NCBI RefSeq assembly: GCF_003614885.1
Contig: NZ_QZMS01000011.1
Coordinates: forward strand, 930,001-994,000
Direction: 5' to 3'
Length of the DNA stretch: 64,000 nt
Origin: Photobacterium salinisoli
GTDB lineage: Bacteria > Pseudomonadota > Gammaproteobacteria > Enterobacterales > Vibrionaceae
The notes under the pieces were generated by a model. That model saw nothing but the letters and a program-made list of their open reading frames with translations, was not told where the DNA came from and made no database searches. Shown here piece by piece: positions 7,737 to 17,853 of the stretch; positions within the stretch are counted from its first letter, which is position 1; each line of letters starts with the position of its first letter. The translations under genes were made by a program, and so were the position numbers.

Positions 7737-9725
7737 TTACAGCAGCTCTTTCGCAGTGCTGACTACATTTTCAGTGGTGAAGCCGAACAGCTTGAACAGC
7801 TCGCCAGCTGGTGCAGATTCACCGAAGCTGGTCATGCCGATGATGCGGCCGTCAAAGCCTACGTACTTGTACCAGAAGTCGGCGATACCGGCTTCGATGG
7901 CGATACGAGCAGTTACATCAGATGGCAGCACAGACTCGCGGTAAGCCGCGTCTTGCTTGTCGAAGGCATCGGTCGATGGCATGGACACCACACGGACCTG
8001 CTTGCCTTCTGCGCTCAGCTCAGCTGCCGCGTTGACCGCCAGCTCCACTTCAGAACCGGTGGCAATCAGGATCAGCTCAGGCTTGCCTGCGCAGTCTTTC
8101 AGGATGTAACCACCCTTGGCGATATCTGCAACCTGCGCATCGTTACGTTCCTGCTGAGCCAGGTTCTGACGCGAGAAGATCAGCGCGGTTGGCGCATCTT
8201 TACGCTCGATGGCCAGTTTCCAGGCCACGGCAGATTCAACCTGGTCACACGGGCGCCAGGTGCTCATGTTCGGAGTCAGACGCAGAGAAGCCATTTGTTC
8301 AACCGGCTGGTGCGTCGGACCGTCTTCACCCAGACCGATAGAGTCATGGGTGTAAACCTGGATGTTCTGCACTTTCATCAGCGCAGCCATACGCATGGCG
8401 TTACGGGCGTATTCCATGAACATCAGGAAGGTAGCCCCGTAAGGCACGAAACCGCCGTGCAGGGCGATACCGTTGATGATGGCCGTCATGCCGAATTCAC
8501 GCACACCGTAATGGATGTAGTTACCGGACGCGTCATCCGCCGTCAGCGACTTCGAACCAGACCACATGGTCAGGTTGGAAGGGGCCAGGTCTGCAGAGCC
8601 GCCCATGAATTCAGGCAGGATCTTGCCGAAGGCTTCCAGCGCGTTCTGAGAGGCTTTACGGGAAGCGATGTTGGCCGGGTTGGCTTGCAGATCTGCGATG
8701 ATCTGGCTGGTTGCTGCTTCCCACTGTGCTGGCAGTTCACCGTTCACACGGCGTTTGAACTCGGCAGCCAGCTCTGGATGCGCGGCTTCATAAGCGGCCA
8801 GTTTTTCATTCCAGGCGGCTTCTTTGGCGGCGCCCGCTTCTTTGGCATCCCACTGTGCGTAAACGTCGGCAGGGATCTCGAACGGACCGTGCTGCCAGCC
8901 CAGGAATTCACGGGCGGCGGCGATTTCATCGTGACCCAGCGGGGCACCGTGGCAGTCGTGAGAGCCGGCTTTGTTTGGAGAGCCGAAACCAATGATGGTT
9001 TTGGTGCAAATCAGGGTAGGACGTGGATCGGCTTTCGCTGCTTCGATGGCCGCGTTGATAGCGGCCGCATCGTGGCCGTCAACTGCAGGGATCACGTGCC
9101 AGCCGTAGGCTTCAAAACGCTTTGGCGTGTCGTCAGAGAACCAGCCTTCCACGTGACCGTCGATGGAGATGCCGTTGTCATCCCAGAAGGCGATCAGCTT
9201 GCCCAGACCCAGCGTACCGGCCAGTGAGCAGGCTTCGTGAGAAATCCCTTCCATCAGGCAGCCGTCGCCCAGGAATGTATAGGTGTAGTGGTCAACGATG
9301 TCGTGGCCGTCACGGTTAAACTGTGCGGCCAGCGATTTTTCAGCAATCGCCATGCCCACCGCATTGGTGATGCCCTGACCCAGCGGGCCTGTGGTGGTTT
9401 CGATGCCCGGCGCGTAGCCGTACTCCGGGTGACCCGGGGTTTTGGAGTGCAGCTGACGGAAGTTTTTCAGATCGTCAATCGCCAGGTCGTAACCGCTCAG
9501 GTGCAGCAGGGAGTAAATCAGCATCGAGCCGTGGCCGTTAGACAGCACGAAGCGGTCGCGGTCAGCCCAGTTCGGGTTTTGCGGGTTGTGATTCAGGTGG
9601 TCACGCCACAGCACTTCTGCGATGTCTGCCATCCCCATCGGGGCGCCCGGGTGGCCTGAGTTGGCCTGTTGTACACCGTCCATGCTCAGGGCACGGATAG
9701 CATTCGCTAATACTTTACGATCCAT
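7737..9725 (-). CDS. tkt: Transketolase (copy 2)
   Basis: Full-length, 662 residues, with the same TPP-binding and substrate motifs as copy 1 and only a handful of residue differences. It lacks the last Ala of copy 1 and has Gln, Ala and His at the variable positions in the 290-320 region. The first 250 codons are essentially the same DNA as copy 1. It lies 82 bp after tal copy 2, with an identical intergenic sequence, and is followed by its own strong terminator. Both copies look intact and functional. Confidence 0.97.
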   Translation of the reverse strand: MDRKVLANAIRALSMDGVQQANSGHPGAPMGMADIAEVLWRDHLNHNPQNPNWADRDRFVLSNGHGSMLIYSLLHLSGYDLAIDDLKNFRQLHSKTPGHPEYGYAPGIETTTGPLGQGITNAVGMAIAEKSLAAQFNRDGHDIVDHYTYTFLGDGCLMEGISHEACSLAGTLGLGKLIAFWDDNGISIDGHVEGWFSDDTPKRFEAYGWHVIPAVDGHDAAAINAAIEAAKADPRPTLICTKTIIGFGSPNKAGSHDCHGAPLGHDEIAAAREFLGWQHGPFEIPADVYAQWDAKEAGAAKEAAWNEKLAAYEAAHPELAAEFKRRVNGELPAQWEAATSQIIADLQANPANIASRKASQNALEAFGKILPEFMGGSADLAPSNLTMWSGSKSLTADDASGNYIHYGVREFGMTAIINGIALHGGFVPYGATFLMFMEYARNAMRMAALMKVQNIQVYTHDSIGLGEDGPTHQPVEQMASLRLTPNMSTWRPCDQVESAVAWKLAIERKDAPTALIFSRQNLAQQERNDAQVADIAKGGYILKDCAGKPELILIATGSEVELAVNAAAELSAEGKQVRVVSMPSTDAFDKQDAAYRESVLPSDVTARIAIEAGIADFWYKYVGFDGRIIGMTSFGESAPAGELFKLFGFTTENVVSTAKELL

Positions 9726-10758
9726 AATTAGTTCTTCTTACTCAATACAGGTTGGTCATAAAACGAGTGAGAGCAGCGCTGTGCTGCTCTCAGAAATTGT
9801 CGCGGGATTACAGGCGCGCTTCGATCATGGTTTCCAGTTTACCCTGGTCGATCGCGAAGTTACGGATACCTTCCGCCAGCTTCTCGATGGCCATTGGGTC
9901 CTGGTTGTGATCCCACAGGAACTCCGCGTGCGTCATAGGTGCCGGACGCTCTTCAGACGCCACGTCAGCAGAGAGTTTCTGCACCACGTCGCCTTGTGCT
10001 TCAGACAGCTCCTGCAGCAACTGCGGGCTGATGGTCAGGCGGTCACAGCCGGCGAGCTCCAGAATTTCACCCGTGTTACGGAAGCTGGCGCCCATGACCA
10101 CAGTGTTGTAGCCCAGTGCTTTGTAGTAGTTATAGATAGCTGTTACTGACAGCACGCCCGGATCTTCAGAGGCTTCGAAGTCACGGCCTTCTTTGGCTTT
10201 GTACCAGTCCATGATGCGGCCCACGAAGGGGGAGATCAGGTATACACCGGCTTCAGCACAGGCACGGGCCTGAGCGAAAGAGAACAGCAGGGTCAGGTTA
10301 CAGTTGATGCCTTCTTTTTCCAGGATTTCGGCAGCGCGGATCCCTTCCCAGGTAGAAGCCAGTTTGATCAGGATACGGTCGTTGCTGATGCCGGCATCGT
10401 TGTACATTTTGATCAGCTTGCGGGCTTTTGCCACGCTGGCCTGGGTGTCGTATGACAGGCGAGCATCCACTTCAGTGGAGATACGGCCAGGCACCACGTT
10501 CAGGATTTCTTTACCGATGTTAACGGCCAGTTTGTCACCGGCGTCTTCGATTTGCTGTGCTTTATCGCTGCTTTGCGCTTTGGCATAAGCAATCGCATCG
10601 TCGATGAGCGGAGCGTACTGTTCAATCTCTGCGGCTTTCAGTATCAGGGAAGGGTTGGTGGTGGCATCTTGCGGTTGGTATTTCTTAATCGCTTCGATGT
10701 CGCCGGTGTCGGCAACAACAGTAGTAAGTGCGCGCAGCTGTTCCAGTTTGGTGCTCAT
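7740..10758. repeat. Long direct repeat, unit B (tkt-tal)
   Basis: Partner of the unit at 3036-6054, same orientation, 4704 bp away. The unit ends exactly at the tal ATG; upstream sequences are unrelated. With the SorC gene between them, the two units form a direct-repeat sandwich that recombination could collapse or exchange. Confidence 0.95.
9808..10758 (-). CDS. tal: Transaldolase (copy 2)
   Basis: A 316-residue transaldolase whose protein sequence is identical to copy 1, including Schiff-base Lys132. It starts at ATG 10758, preceded by AAAGGACAATAGAT, which differs from the ribosome-binding region of copy 1. Two overlapping palindromes lie 20-40 bp upstream: GTTTGTACAAAC at 10778-10789 and CAAAC-CTTAA-GTTTG at 10785-10799. 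They are possible operator or leader elements. It heads the second tal-tkt operon. Confidence 0.97.
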   Translation of the reverse strand: MSTKLEQLRALTTVVADTGDIEAIKKYQPQDATTNPSLILKAAEIEQYAPLIDDAIAYAKAQSSDKAQQIEDAGDKLAVNIGKEILNVVPGRISTEVDARLSYDTQASVAKARKLIKMYNDAGISNDRILIKLASTWEGIRAAEILEKEGINCNLTLLFSFAQARACAEAGVYLISPFVGRIMDWYKAKEGRDFEASEDPGVLSVTAIYNYYKALGYNTVVMGASFRNTGEILELAGCDRLTISPQLLQELSEAQGDVVQKLSADVASEERPAPMTHAEFLWDHNQDPMAIEKLAEGIRNFAIDQGKLETMIEARL

Positions 10759-10899
10759 ATCTATTGTCCTTTGCTGTGTTTGTACAAACCTTAAGTTTGG
10801 TCTGTTGACTGTTCTTTTGAAGCCATGTCCGATGCTCTGAACATATGGATCGAAGCAAAATATTTGATGTCCCGATAATTAAATTTTTCTGTGTCGATG

Positions 10900-11001
10900 T
10901 CAATCGCGAAGCCCAATTCGAACGGTTTTGTCAAACATTCTTTCGGCACCCTCGGCAAGGATACAGCGAACGTTGGAAAGTGCGGCATGGTGATCATTCA
11001 T
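10900..11001 (-). CDS. Possible 33-aa protein between sensor kinase and tal
   Basis: ATG 11001 follows AAGGATATCAGT, a good ribosome-binding site. The frame encodes 33 residues (MNDHHAALSNVRCILAEGAE and onward) and ends at TGA 10900-10902. A second frame (MPHFPTFAVSL and onward) stays open to 10791, so this may be a frameshifted remnant of a longer gene. No family is recognised. It is offered as a candidate only. Confidence 0.3.
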   Translation of the reverse strand: MNDHHAALSNVRCILAEGAERMFDKTVRIGLRD

Positions 11002-11034
11002 ACTGATATCCTTGGTTTGATAAACATAAAGGGA

Positions 11035-13782
11035 TTAGCCAATATCGACAGTGTGTTGCTGGCTGCGAATTTCGTGACAAAGTGCTGATAAAGCTTGTGA
11101 CATCGCATCAAGTTCAGATTCCGAGGGGATCTGCGCAGATTTCAGTTGCTTCTCGATTATCATGGCACTGTGACTGATCCGCTTCGCACAAAGACTGGCG
11201 GAGGCCCCTTTAAGGGTATGACTGAGTAACATTGCCTGCTCGAGATCGTTCTCCTTAATGGCCTGACGGATTTTTTGGTCATAATCATGGTGATCATCAG
11301 CAAAGATAGTGAGGAAATGCGCAATCATATTTTTATCCTGATCCAGCAGTTCCAGTAACTCTTCCATGTCTATCTGTGTGACTTGGTCCAGGTCGAATGC
11401 AGAAAGTGTTGCGGATAGCGGCATCTGATTAAGGGAGTGATCGCCTAAAATAGACGGATCCCGAAAATCAGGCTGTTTGAGCGTATGGCGGCGCAGATAG
11501 GCCATGTAGTCAATACGGTGGCGAAAGCGTTGTAGCGCATCCAGTAATTTTCGCTCGTCGAGAGGTTTGGTGATAACACAGTCAACCCCGGCATCCAGCA
11601 TATTCTTCTGTGTTTCCTCAAAGGCATCTGCGGTGCAAGCGAAGATCGGGACAATGCAGTAAGGTTCCGGCAGGGAACGAATGCGGCGGGTTGATTCCAG
11701 ACCGTCCATAACCGGCATGTGATTATCCATCAGGATCAAATCGTAGGATTGGCGCTGCATCATTTCTAATGCTTCCAGGCCGTTTTCTGCCGTGTGGGTA
11801 TGAAATCCCCACTGCTTAAGAAAACTTTCCATAATCAGTATGTTGAGGTGGTTGTCTTCAACAACCAGGACGTGTAATCCGGCAAAAGCTTCTCTGTCGA
11901 TCTCAATGTCTTCGATCAGCTCTTCCTGAGGGGTGCCAGTATCAAGGCAGAGGTTGACGGTCACAGATGTTCCAATGCCAGGCTCGCTGCTAAGTTCGAC
12001 ATTGCCGCCCATTAATTCTGCCAACTGTTTGACAATACTCAACCCGAGTCCGGTGCCGCCATAGCGCCGGCTGGTAGAGACTTCCGCCTGCGCGAAAGGG
12101 TCGAAAACAAGGGCGACACGCTCCGGCGCTATGCCGATGCCGCTATCTTCAGCCACAATCGTCAGTTGCTGTTGCTGCCCTCCTGTGAGCAGCGCCCGCC
12201 TCATACGCACTCTGACATGGCCTTTGTCTGTGAATTTAATGGCATTGCTGATCAGGTTAAACAGAATCTGACGGATACGGGATTTGTCGGCATAGAACCA
12301 GGTTTCCTGATCAAAGCCACAGTCAATGTTGAAAGCCAGGCCTTTTTCTTTCGCCAGCGAGTAGTAGGTACTTTCAATCGTGCCGACCAGGTCGCTAAAG
12401 CAAAAGTGCGTTTTATCCAGTTTTAGCTGGCCTTGCTCAATTTTAGAGAAATCCAGAATATCGTTCAGCAATGACATCATGTGCTTGCCCGAATCGAGCA
12501 GGGTGTTGAGATGATGTTCTTGTTCTGCCGTTAATTTGGTTTTCAACAACAATTGCGACAAACCCAGCATTCCGTTCATTGGGGTGCGTATCTCATGGGA
12601 CAGATTGGCCAGAAATGCCGATTTGGCTCTATCCGCCGATTTGGCTTTCTCCAGCGCCTGATTGAGCCGCTTAGTATCCGCTGAAATCTTATCAGCCCCC
12701 TGATTAAGGGCATCATTGAGTAACTGAAACTCATAAGGGCCTTCAAAGGAGGGGTTTGGCTGGTAATCTCCTAAACGGAACTGGGAGGCGAACCGAGTCA
12801 GTTTGGCAATCGGGCCGGTAATTCGCTTCGTCAGGCCGATGGCAAGTAAAAGGATGAACACGCTGATCATTGCCAGCGCAAGCAGAAGGAAATGGTGTAA
12901 TTCATCAATAACACTGATGGCGCTGTCTTGCGAGGTCACAGTGATCAGCGACCAGATCGGCATGCCTTCTGTGTCTTTGATCTGTGAAGGGACCACCGCC
13001 GCAATCATCGCTTCGCCATCATCATCGATGTAGTTATTGATTCCGGGTTTGAACGGGAAAAAGGAGGACAGTGAACCTGACCCTGCTATCAGGTTGGCTT
13101 TGTAGAATTGTTTGAAATGATGCAGGGAGTGTTCTGTGGTATGGCTGCTCAGCAGCAGTTTGCCATCAATATCGGTCAGATACACATCGTCGCTTGGGGC
13201 AACCTCACTCCCTAATTGCTTAAGCTGCTGTTTGATGTCATCCATTTTGTATTCAATCAGCAGAAACCCATCAGGCTGTTGTTTGATTTTTTTTGCCAGA
13301 AATACCGTGAGGTCACCATTTTTGATTAAAGGATGGGATATGTAGGTATTATCTCTGGCCAACGCTTTTTCGATATTCTCTAAATCCGGGGCACCAATTT
13401 CATGAATAGTAAATCCTTTACCTGAGGTCGCATTAAGATAATAACCGCCGTTTGTGTTGCGAACCTGATGCATTGCTGAAAATGAAGGGTCAGTTTGCCC
13501 GAAGTTATGAAAAAACTGCCCAATCTCTTCAGGTGGTCGGGAAAAAATAGGGGAGTGGCTTAATAAATCCAGGTTTTTCAATCGCAGCGTATGTGTCTGA
13601 TCCAGGCTCTGGGCCACGATATTACTGCGGGCATTAATGCCATCAGCAATTCTGTCCAGCGCGACGTCATTGAGTTTCTTACTGCTGATCCAGCCATAGA
13701 TGTAAGCAGGAAGAATACCGACTGCGAGCATGCTGACCAACAAAATGGGCTTGATTCGATTGGGGACTATCCGTATCACCAC
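11035..13782 (-). CDS. Hybrid sensor histidine kinase with receiver and Hpt domains
   Basis: A 915-residue inner-membrane phosphorelay kinase. Order: TM1 (about 11-32), periplasmic Cache-like sensor (about 35-290), TM2 (about 295-317), HAMP (about 318-370), HisKA with His396 in [11 protein letters not shown], HATPase with SNAIKF, DSGIGI and GGTGLGLS (about 490-612), receiver with Asp686 in [13 protein letters not shown], and Hpt with His855 in HTLKGAS. All phosphotransfer residues are present, as in the BarA/ArcB type. It probably starts at a GTG (13782 or 13779) behind GAGGTGAT. No response regulator lies next to it, so the output partner is elsewhere. The ligand is unknown. Confidence 0.92.
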   Translation of the reverse strand: MVIRIVPNRIKPILLVSMLAVGILPAYIYGWISSKKLNDVALDRIADGINARSNIVAQSLDQTHTLRLKNLDLLSHSPIFSRPPEEIGQFFHNFGQTDPSFSAMHQVRNTNGGYYLNATSGKGFTIHEIGAPDLENIEKALARDNTYISHPLIKNGDLTVFLAKKIKQQPDGFLLIEYKMDDIKQQLKQLGSEVAPSDDVYLTDIDGKLLLSSHTTEHSLHHFKQFYKANLIAGSGSLSSFFPFKPGINNYIDDDGEAMIAAVVPSQIKDTEGMPIWSLITVTSQDSAISVIDELHHFLLLALAMISVFILLLAIGLTKRITGPIAKLTRFASQFRLGDYQPNPSFEGPYEFQLLNDALNQGADKISADTKRLNQALEKAKSADRAKSAFLANLSHEIRTPMNGMLGLSQLLLKTKLTAEQEHHLNTLLDSGKHMMSLLNDILDFSKIEQGQLKLDKTHFCFSDLVGTIESTYYSLAKEKGLAFNIDCGFDQETWFYADKSRIRQILFNLISNAIKFTDKGHVRVRMRRALLTGGQQQQLTIVAEDSGIGIAPERVALVFDPFAQAEVSTSRRYGGTGLGLSIVKQLAELMGGNVELSSEPGIGTSVTVNLCLDTGTPQEELIEDIEIDREAFAGLHVLVVEDNHLNILIMESFLKQWGFHTHTAENGLEALEMMQRQSYDLILMDNHMPVMDGLESTRRIRSLPEPYCIVPIFACTADAFEETQKNMLDAGVDCVITKPLDERKLLDALQRFRHRIDYMAYLRRHTLKQPDFRDPSILGDHSLNQMPLSATLSAFDLDQVTQIDMEELLELLDQDKNMIAHFLTIFADDHHDYDQKIRQAIKENDLEQAMLLSHTLKGASASLCAKRISHSAMIIEKQLKSAQIPSESELDAMSQALSALCHEIRSQQHTVDIG

Positions 13783-13930
13783 ATCACCTCAGAATTTTGT
13801 GTAACTTATCAATAAAGATTACGCACTGAAGATTATATGCCAAAGTGTTATTGGTGATTGAAGCTGAGCTAACAAAAATGATTTTTTGCGTGGTGTGTTA
13901 CGCGATTAAACAGAAAACAAGGCTGCTGAA

Positions 13931-15412
13931 TTAATTAAGTAACTGTTCTAATGTTAACGGCGAAGCCATAATTCCCAATTGCTGGGCAGGTGTTAAGCCA
14001 TTTCGATCTTGCCGGCACAGGTTATGCCAGGCGCGGTAAATATCCAGCAGAGGAAGTAATCCGCCAGGTCTGGCTTTTCTTCTGGGCTCATCAACCAATT
14101 GCGAAAATTGCTGATAAAAACGCTGTTGGTACTCATCCACTGCTCTGTGAGTCGCAAGTTGCAGCCATCTGGCTTCATTATCTTTTTCGCCGCCTAAATG
14201 GCAGATACCTTTACCAACCTCACCATGCCGGGTAAATGCCCATCGGTCGCGCCACCAACCCAGCAATACGATGTCGATACGTCCCGCTGCATTGCCCTGC
14301 GGCCAGTCCGGGTCTTCTTCTACATAGACAGGTTCAATCGTGCCGGAGCGAATTCTGTTCAGAAACACAGACAGACAAGCTGAACGCAACAGAGGCTCTT
14401 GCGGCATGAACAGCATCAGTTGCGTGTCATCACTCACTTGTTCATTGAGTTGTAAAAAATGTGCGTAAACCGCGTACTGAGGCCTGATCAGATTGCCTTT
14501 GACCGGAAAATGCTCAATGTACTGGTCACTGCTTGGATCTTCCAAATGCGGTCTTGATAACACCTCACGATATTTTGCATCGACTTTAGCCAGCAAGCCC
14601 TGAGGGGCTGTTTGTGCTGCTGCGGGTGCGCTATTTTCCTGTCTGGCAAGGAAGCGGGCATTAGGACTGTAAGGATCATGCAGTGGGTCGGGTGTGCCTG
14701 CCTGTTCAGGGTGATAGTTAATGTGCTGGCTGACGACATAGCCGGAATTTGCCTCGCAACTGGCAATCCAGTAAACGCCATTAGCCGCATGTGGCTGAAG
14801 CGGGCTGAGTGTGCAAGCTAATGCCAGTTGTGAGCGGTTTTGCAGTAAGCGGGTATCAAAAACTGAGAGTTGCCGACGGCAGCGGCTGGCAATGTGGTTC
14901 AGCTGATCGTAAAACGTTTTCGGGTTCATACCAAGCCGCCGGCAGATATCCCGGATGGGGTGGCCGGTAAACAGCAGGGCAAGCAGCTTTTGCTGAATCT
15001 GGTGTTTAGGATTAAACCCAGACCACCTGTCGACAAACGTCGCCTGACAATTTTTACAGCGATAACGCTGACGATCACCACTGTAGCCAAAGGCATGATA
15101 AAGGTGGCGATGTGTCAGTACGGGCAAACCCAGATTGTCACAGTCGAGATTAGTGCAGGCAGGTAAGCCGTTACTTTGCTGTAATTTCAGGTAACGCCAT
15201 TCTGCGATGACATTGATATTGCTGATTAGGGGAGGAAAGGCGCCGCATTCTTTGCAAATGAATGCAGGACGGTTTGGATTCGTCCTCTGAATGATATAGT
15301 CGTCCGGGTTGCGGGAACCAAAGTTTTGGCAATGCACAGTTTTGCAATGATTCAACTGCCAGTGCCCGCTGGTTGGCGGCAAGGTTGCAGAGTGTTTTTG
15401 ATTTGTCATCAT
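13931..15412 (-). CDS. Zinc-ribbon / HTH protein of unknown function, transposase-like N-terminus
   Basis: About 493 residues from ATG 15412, 10 bp after AGGAG; GTG 15421 is too close to that site. The N-terminal 150 residues carry repeated Cys pairs (CKTVHCQNFG, CKECGAF, CTNLDCDNLG and CKNCQATF) that look like two zinc ribbons of the kind in IS1 InsA. An HTH follows (LLFTGHPIRDICRRLGMNPKTFYDQL). No DDE or integrase catalytic core is recognisable in the remaining 300 residues, and no inverted repeats flank it. It could be a domesticated transposase-derived DNA-binding protein. The frame upstream (15409-15648) ends inside its start codon region. Confidence 0.7.
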   Translation of the reverse strand: MMTNQKHSATLPPTSGHWQLNHCKTVHCQNFGSRNPDDYIIQRTNPNRPAFICKECGAFPPLISNINVIAEWRYLKLQQSNGLPACTNLDCDNLGLPVLTHRHLYHAFGYSGDRQRYRCKNCQATFVDRWSGFNPKHQIQQKLLALLFTGHPIRDICRRLGMNPKTFYDQLNHIASRCRRQLSVFDTRLLQNRSQLALACTLSPLQPHAANGVYWIASCEANSGYVVSQHINYHPEQAGTPDPLHDPYSPNARFLARQENSAPAAAQTAPQGLLAKVDAKYREVLSRPHLEDPSSDQYIEHFPVKGNLIRPQYAVYAHFLQLNEQVSDDTQLMLFMPQEPLLRSACLSVFLNRIRSGTIEPVYVEEDPDWPQGNAAGRIDIVLLGWWRDRWAFTRHGEVGKGICHLGGEKDNEARWLQLATHRAVDEYQQRFYQQFSQLVDEPRRKARPGGLLPLLDIYRAWHNLCRQDRNGLTPAQQLGIMASPLTLEQLLN

Positions 15413-15648
15413 GCTTGCCACTCTCCTGATGTACGGACTATACCGAAAACATGTCCGGAAAAAGGTGCCGAGTCATTACTGCATACGATGACCCAGCACC
15501 CATTAGTTGGCCCAAACTGCCAGGCATAGCATTGTCGCCCGGGTAAACCCGCTTCAAATTGTGTAAGACGCCACATTTTACCAATTTTTGAGCTGCGACA
15601 GGCAAATCCCCTGATTGAGCTGACTAATCCTTTACTAAGGCGAAGCAT
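15409..15648 (-). CDS. Possible 79-aa protein coupled to the zinc-ribbon gene
   Basis: An open frame of 79 residues whose TGA overlaps the ATGATG start of the zinc-ribbon protein, a layout typical of translational coupling. It has several Cys and Trp residues and no signal or membrane segment. The upstream ribosome-binding site is weak, and no family is recognised. It may be a chance frame or a leader. Confidence 0.3.
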   Translation of the reverse strand: MLRLSKGLVSSIRGFACRSSKIGKMWRLTQFEAGLPGRQCYAWQFGPTNGCWVIVCSNDSAPFSGHVFGIVRTSGEWQA

Positions 15649-15670
15649 TGGTGCCGGCCTTAAATGCGCA

Positions 15671-15697
15671 ATCCGGCCTGTATATGACAGACCGGAT
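15671..15697 (-). terminator. Hairpin after deoD
   Basis: ATCCGG-C-CTGT / ACAG-A-CCGGAT, a stem of 11 positions with one mismatch and a 5-nt loop, directly after the deoD stop. No clear T-run follows on the minus strand, so it may stabilise the transcript rather than terminate it. Confidence 0.45.
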
Positions 15698-15705
15698 AAG
15701 ATGCA

Positions 15706-16416
15706 TCAGATAGTGATCGCCGTTTCCAGCGCAACTTGCATCATAGAGTGGAATGATTTCTGACGATCTTCAGAACTCAGGTGCTCGCCACGGGTAATGT
15801 GGTCAGACACAGTGAGAATGGTCAGCGCTTTCGCACCCAGCTCAGCGGCAACACCATAGATACCGGCGGCTTCCATGTCGACACCCAGAATATTCAGCTT
15901 GTTCATCTTATCGAACAGGTCTGCTTCAGGGCTGTAGAACAGATCGGCAGAGAACACGTTACCGACGCGTACAGGCACATTTTGCTCACGCGCCTGGTTT
16001 ACCGCTGTTTCCAGCAGGTGGAAATCAGCAATGGCGGCAAAGTCATGGTTGTTGAAGCGGATGCGGTTTACTTTGGAGTCGGTAGACGCACCCATTGCAA
16101 TCACGATATCCATCAGTTTGATGTCATCGCTTACTGTACCGCAGCTGCCGATACGGATGACGTTCTTTACACCGAAGTCTTTGATCAGTTCGTGAACATA
16201 GATAGAGCAGGACGGGATACCCATACCATGGCCCATCACAGACACTTTCTTGCCTTTATAGGTGCCTGTGTATCCAAACATGTTGCGTACATTGCAGACT
16301 TCTTTGGCATCTTCCAGATACGTTTCTGCGATCAGTTTCGCACGCAGCGGGTCACCGGGCATCAGTACTGTTTCTGCGAAATCACCAAATTCGGCATTGA
16401 TATGCGGGGTAGCCAT
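15706..16416 (-). CDS. deoD: Purine-nucleoside phosphorylase DeoD
   Basis: A 236-residue, hexameric-type purine nucleoside phosphorylase that cleaves purine (deoxy)nucleosides with phosphate to free base and (deoxy)ribose-1-phosphate. Seen: N-terminal [36 protein letters not shown] with the PNP family signature, the phosphate-binding [15 protein letters not shown] for ribose binding and the catalytic Asp in TVSDHI. The open frame runs on to 16512, but MATPH at 16416 is the family start and follows CAGGAGTC. It is 34 bp downstream of xapX on the same strand, so the two are probably co-transcribed for nucleoside salvage. Confidence 0.97.
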   Translation of the reverse strand: MATPHINAEFGDFAETVLMPGDPLRAKLIAETYLEDAKEVCNVRNMFGYTGTYKGKKVSVMGHGMGIPSCSIYVHELIKDFGVKNVIRIGSCGTVSDDIKLMDIVIAMGASTDSKVNRIRFNNHDFAAIADFHLLETAVNQAREQNVPVRVGNVFSADLFYSPEADLFDKMNKLNILGVDMEAAGIYGVAAELGAKALTILTVSDHITRGEHLSSEDRQKSFHSMMQVALETAITI

Positions 16417-16450
16417 AGCGGACTCCTGACAAGTTATTCGTTTAAAAAAA

Positions 16451-16621
16451 TTACGAGAAGAAACGTTCAACCACTGCTTGGTATGCCATACCACCCAGGT
16501 AAACACCCACAATCCCCATGATGCCAGACAGCACTGGCGGCGCAGGTAGTGGCAGTTTTACTGCACTGAAGAAAAGACCGACAACGACTCCTGCAATAGT
16601 TGCAAGCAGAATCTCGTTCAT
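16451..16621 (-). CDS. xapX: XapX-domain small membrane protein
   Basis: A 56-residue protein that starts [19 protein letters not shown] and has two hydrophobic segments (about 2-20 and 31-48) separated by [16 protein letters not shown], the typical XapX core. The ATG at 16621 is preceded by AGAGGGTAAACAC. XapX proteins are found near nucleoside phosphorylase and transporter genes, as in the E. coli xap locus, and here it lies directly before deoD. The molecular role is unknown; the family call is from the motif, size and neighbour. Confidence 0.78.
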   Translation of the reverse strand: MNEILLATIAGVVVGLFFSAVKLPLPAPPVLSGIMGIVGVYLGGMAYQAVVERFFS

Positions 16622-17193
16622 GTGTTTACCCTCTGTATGTCGTACTCAAGTGGTACGTCTTATCTGAAGAAACATCAGCACAGCAGTGGCAGACACTCAA
16701 TGAGAGCCAGTTAGGAACTGTTGCTGAATCAGGGAGCCAGTCTAGTGAAGTTACCAACAGCAACTTTTGACGTTGGTCACATTTTATTGATTGTTCAGCC
16801 GTCGATCCAGGGTTATTTACCATATCTGTTGAAAACAGGAAGTTAATCGTTTGCGTTTTATTGTGGTACTAAGTTATTCAACATGATGAATAAAGCCGTG
16901 CTTTTTAGTATAAATATTTATATAACAGTGCCTTGTGTGAATTGTTCTTACTTTTTAGGAGTAGGATTGGATTAGTTAATTCACGAAACGGATTAAAATA
17001 GATGTAATCGATATCATCGTTTTGCGTGATGATCTCAGGTGTGTGATACAGGAAAGAAAAATGCAGGCAAAGATAAGTATCTGCTTGTTTTTAAGGTGTG
17101 TTTAGTTGGCGAAAATAAGGATATAGGCTATTGATTAATTGGGCACAGTCTGCAACGACAGTTTTCACTCTTTTGCTACGAAGGAACGTTAAC
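16622..17193. other. Long intergenic region between divergent xapX-deoD and the barrel protein
   Basis: 572 bp with no convincing gene. The minus strand contains AAAATGTGACCAACGTCAAAA (about 16762-16782), a plausible half-matched CRP-type site for the xapX-deoD promoter. The right part is AT-rich and probably holds the promoter of the outer-membrane protein gene. Confidence 0.4.
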
Positions 17194-17709
17194 ATGAAGA
17201 AATTGATGCTATCAGCGGCGCTTGCATTGTTAAGCCTGCCAGCCAGCGCTGAAATTTTAGGTTTATCTGTCGGGGCCAACGCGGGGGCGTCCCGCCTGGA
17301 GTATGACGGCAACTCTGATTATGGTTATGAATACGGTGTCAATGCGTCTTATCAGCTCACCAGTATTTTTAGTGTCAACGCCGGATTAGCCATTGGTAGC
17401 GCGGAAGTGGATTCAAGGTTGTCGTCGGCAAAAAATGATATTGACTATACTTCTGTGCCTCTGACACTTCAGGCTGATATTCCACTGCTGGTGGGGAGTG
17501 TTTATGCCAGAGCCGGCACGAACTATTACGATGTTGATCGCAAATTATCCGGTGTGACAAACAAAGATGATGGATGGGGATTTGCCGGCGGTGCCGGTTT
17601 CGTGTTGGGTATTATACCTTTGCTGGATTTGACACTCGGCTATGAATACCGGGATATGGGAGATGTTGACAGTAACGCTATTCTGTTGAGCGTTGGATTT
17701 GGGCTGTAG
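17194..17709 (+). CDS. Outer-membrane beta-barrel protein
   Basis: 171 residues with a signal peptide (MKKLMLSAALALLSLPASA, cleavage before EILGL). The mature part shows alternating beta-strands rich in Gly and aromatics (GLSVGANAGASRLEY, YGVNASYQLTSIF, LLDLTLGYEYRDMG) and ends in a short strand, SVGFGL. This fits a small eight-strand barrel of the OmpA/YfaZ/opacity kind. The start at 17194 follows AAGGAACGTTAAC; the open frame upstream of it is not used. Function beyond membrane location is unknown. Confidence 0.72.
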   Translation: MKKLMLSAALALLSLPASAEILGLSVGANAGASRLEYDGNSDYGYEYGVNASYQLTSIFSVNAGLAIGSAEVDSRLSSAKNDIDYTSVPLTLQADIPLLVGSVYARAGTNYYDVDRKLSGVTNKDDGWGFAGGAGFVLGIIPLLDLTLGYEYRDMGDVDSNAILLSVGFGL

Positions 17710-17853
17710 CCTGGCTCAATGCTATATACAGCGCAAAAACAGTAGTGAGATCAACACCTCTTCTGCCTGCAACCAGTATTGTGTTCTGTTCATGGGGTTG
17801 TTTATCCGGTGATCAGCCAGGATAAGCAACGCCCGATTGCGGCGGAGGCATTC

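Noticed and set aside
13931..15412. Intact insertion sequence
   Set aside because: No terminal inverted repeats, no target duplication and no recognisable catalytic core were found.
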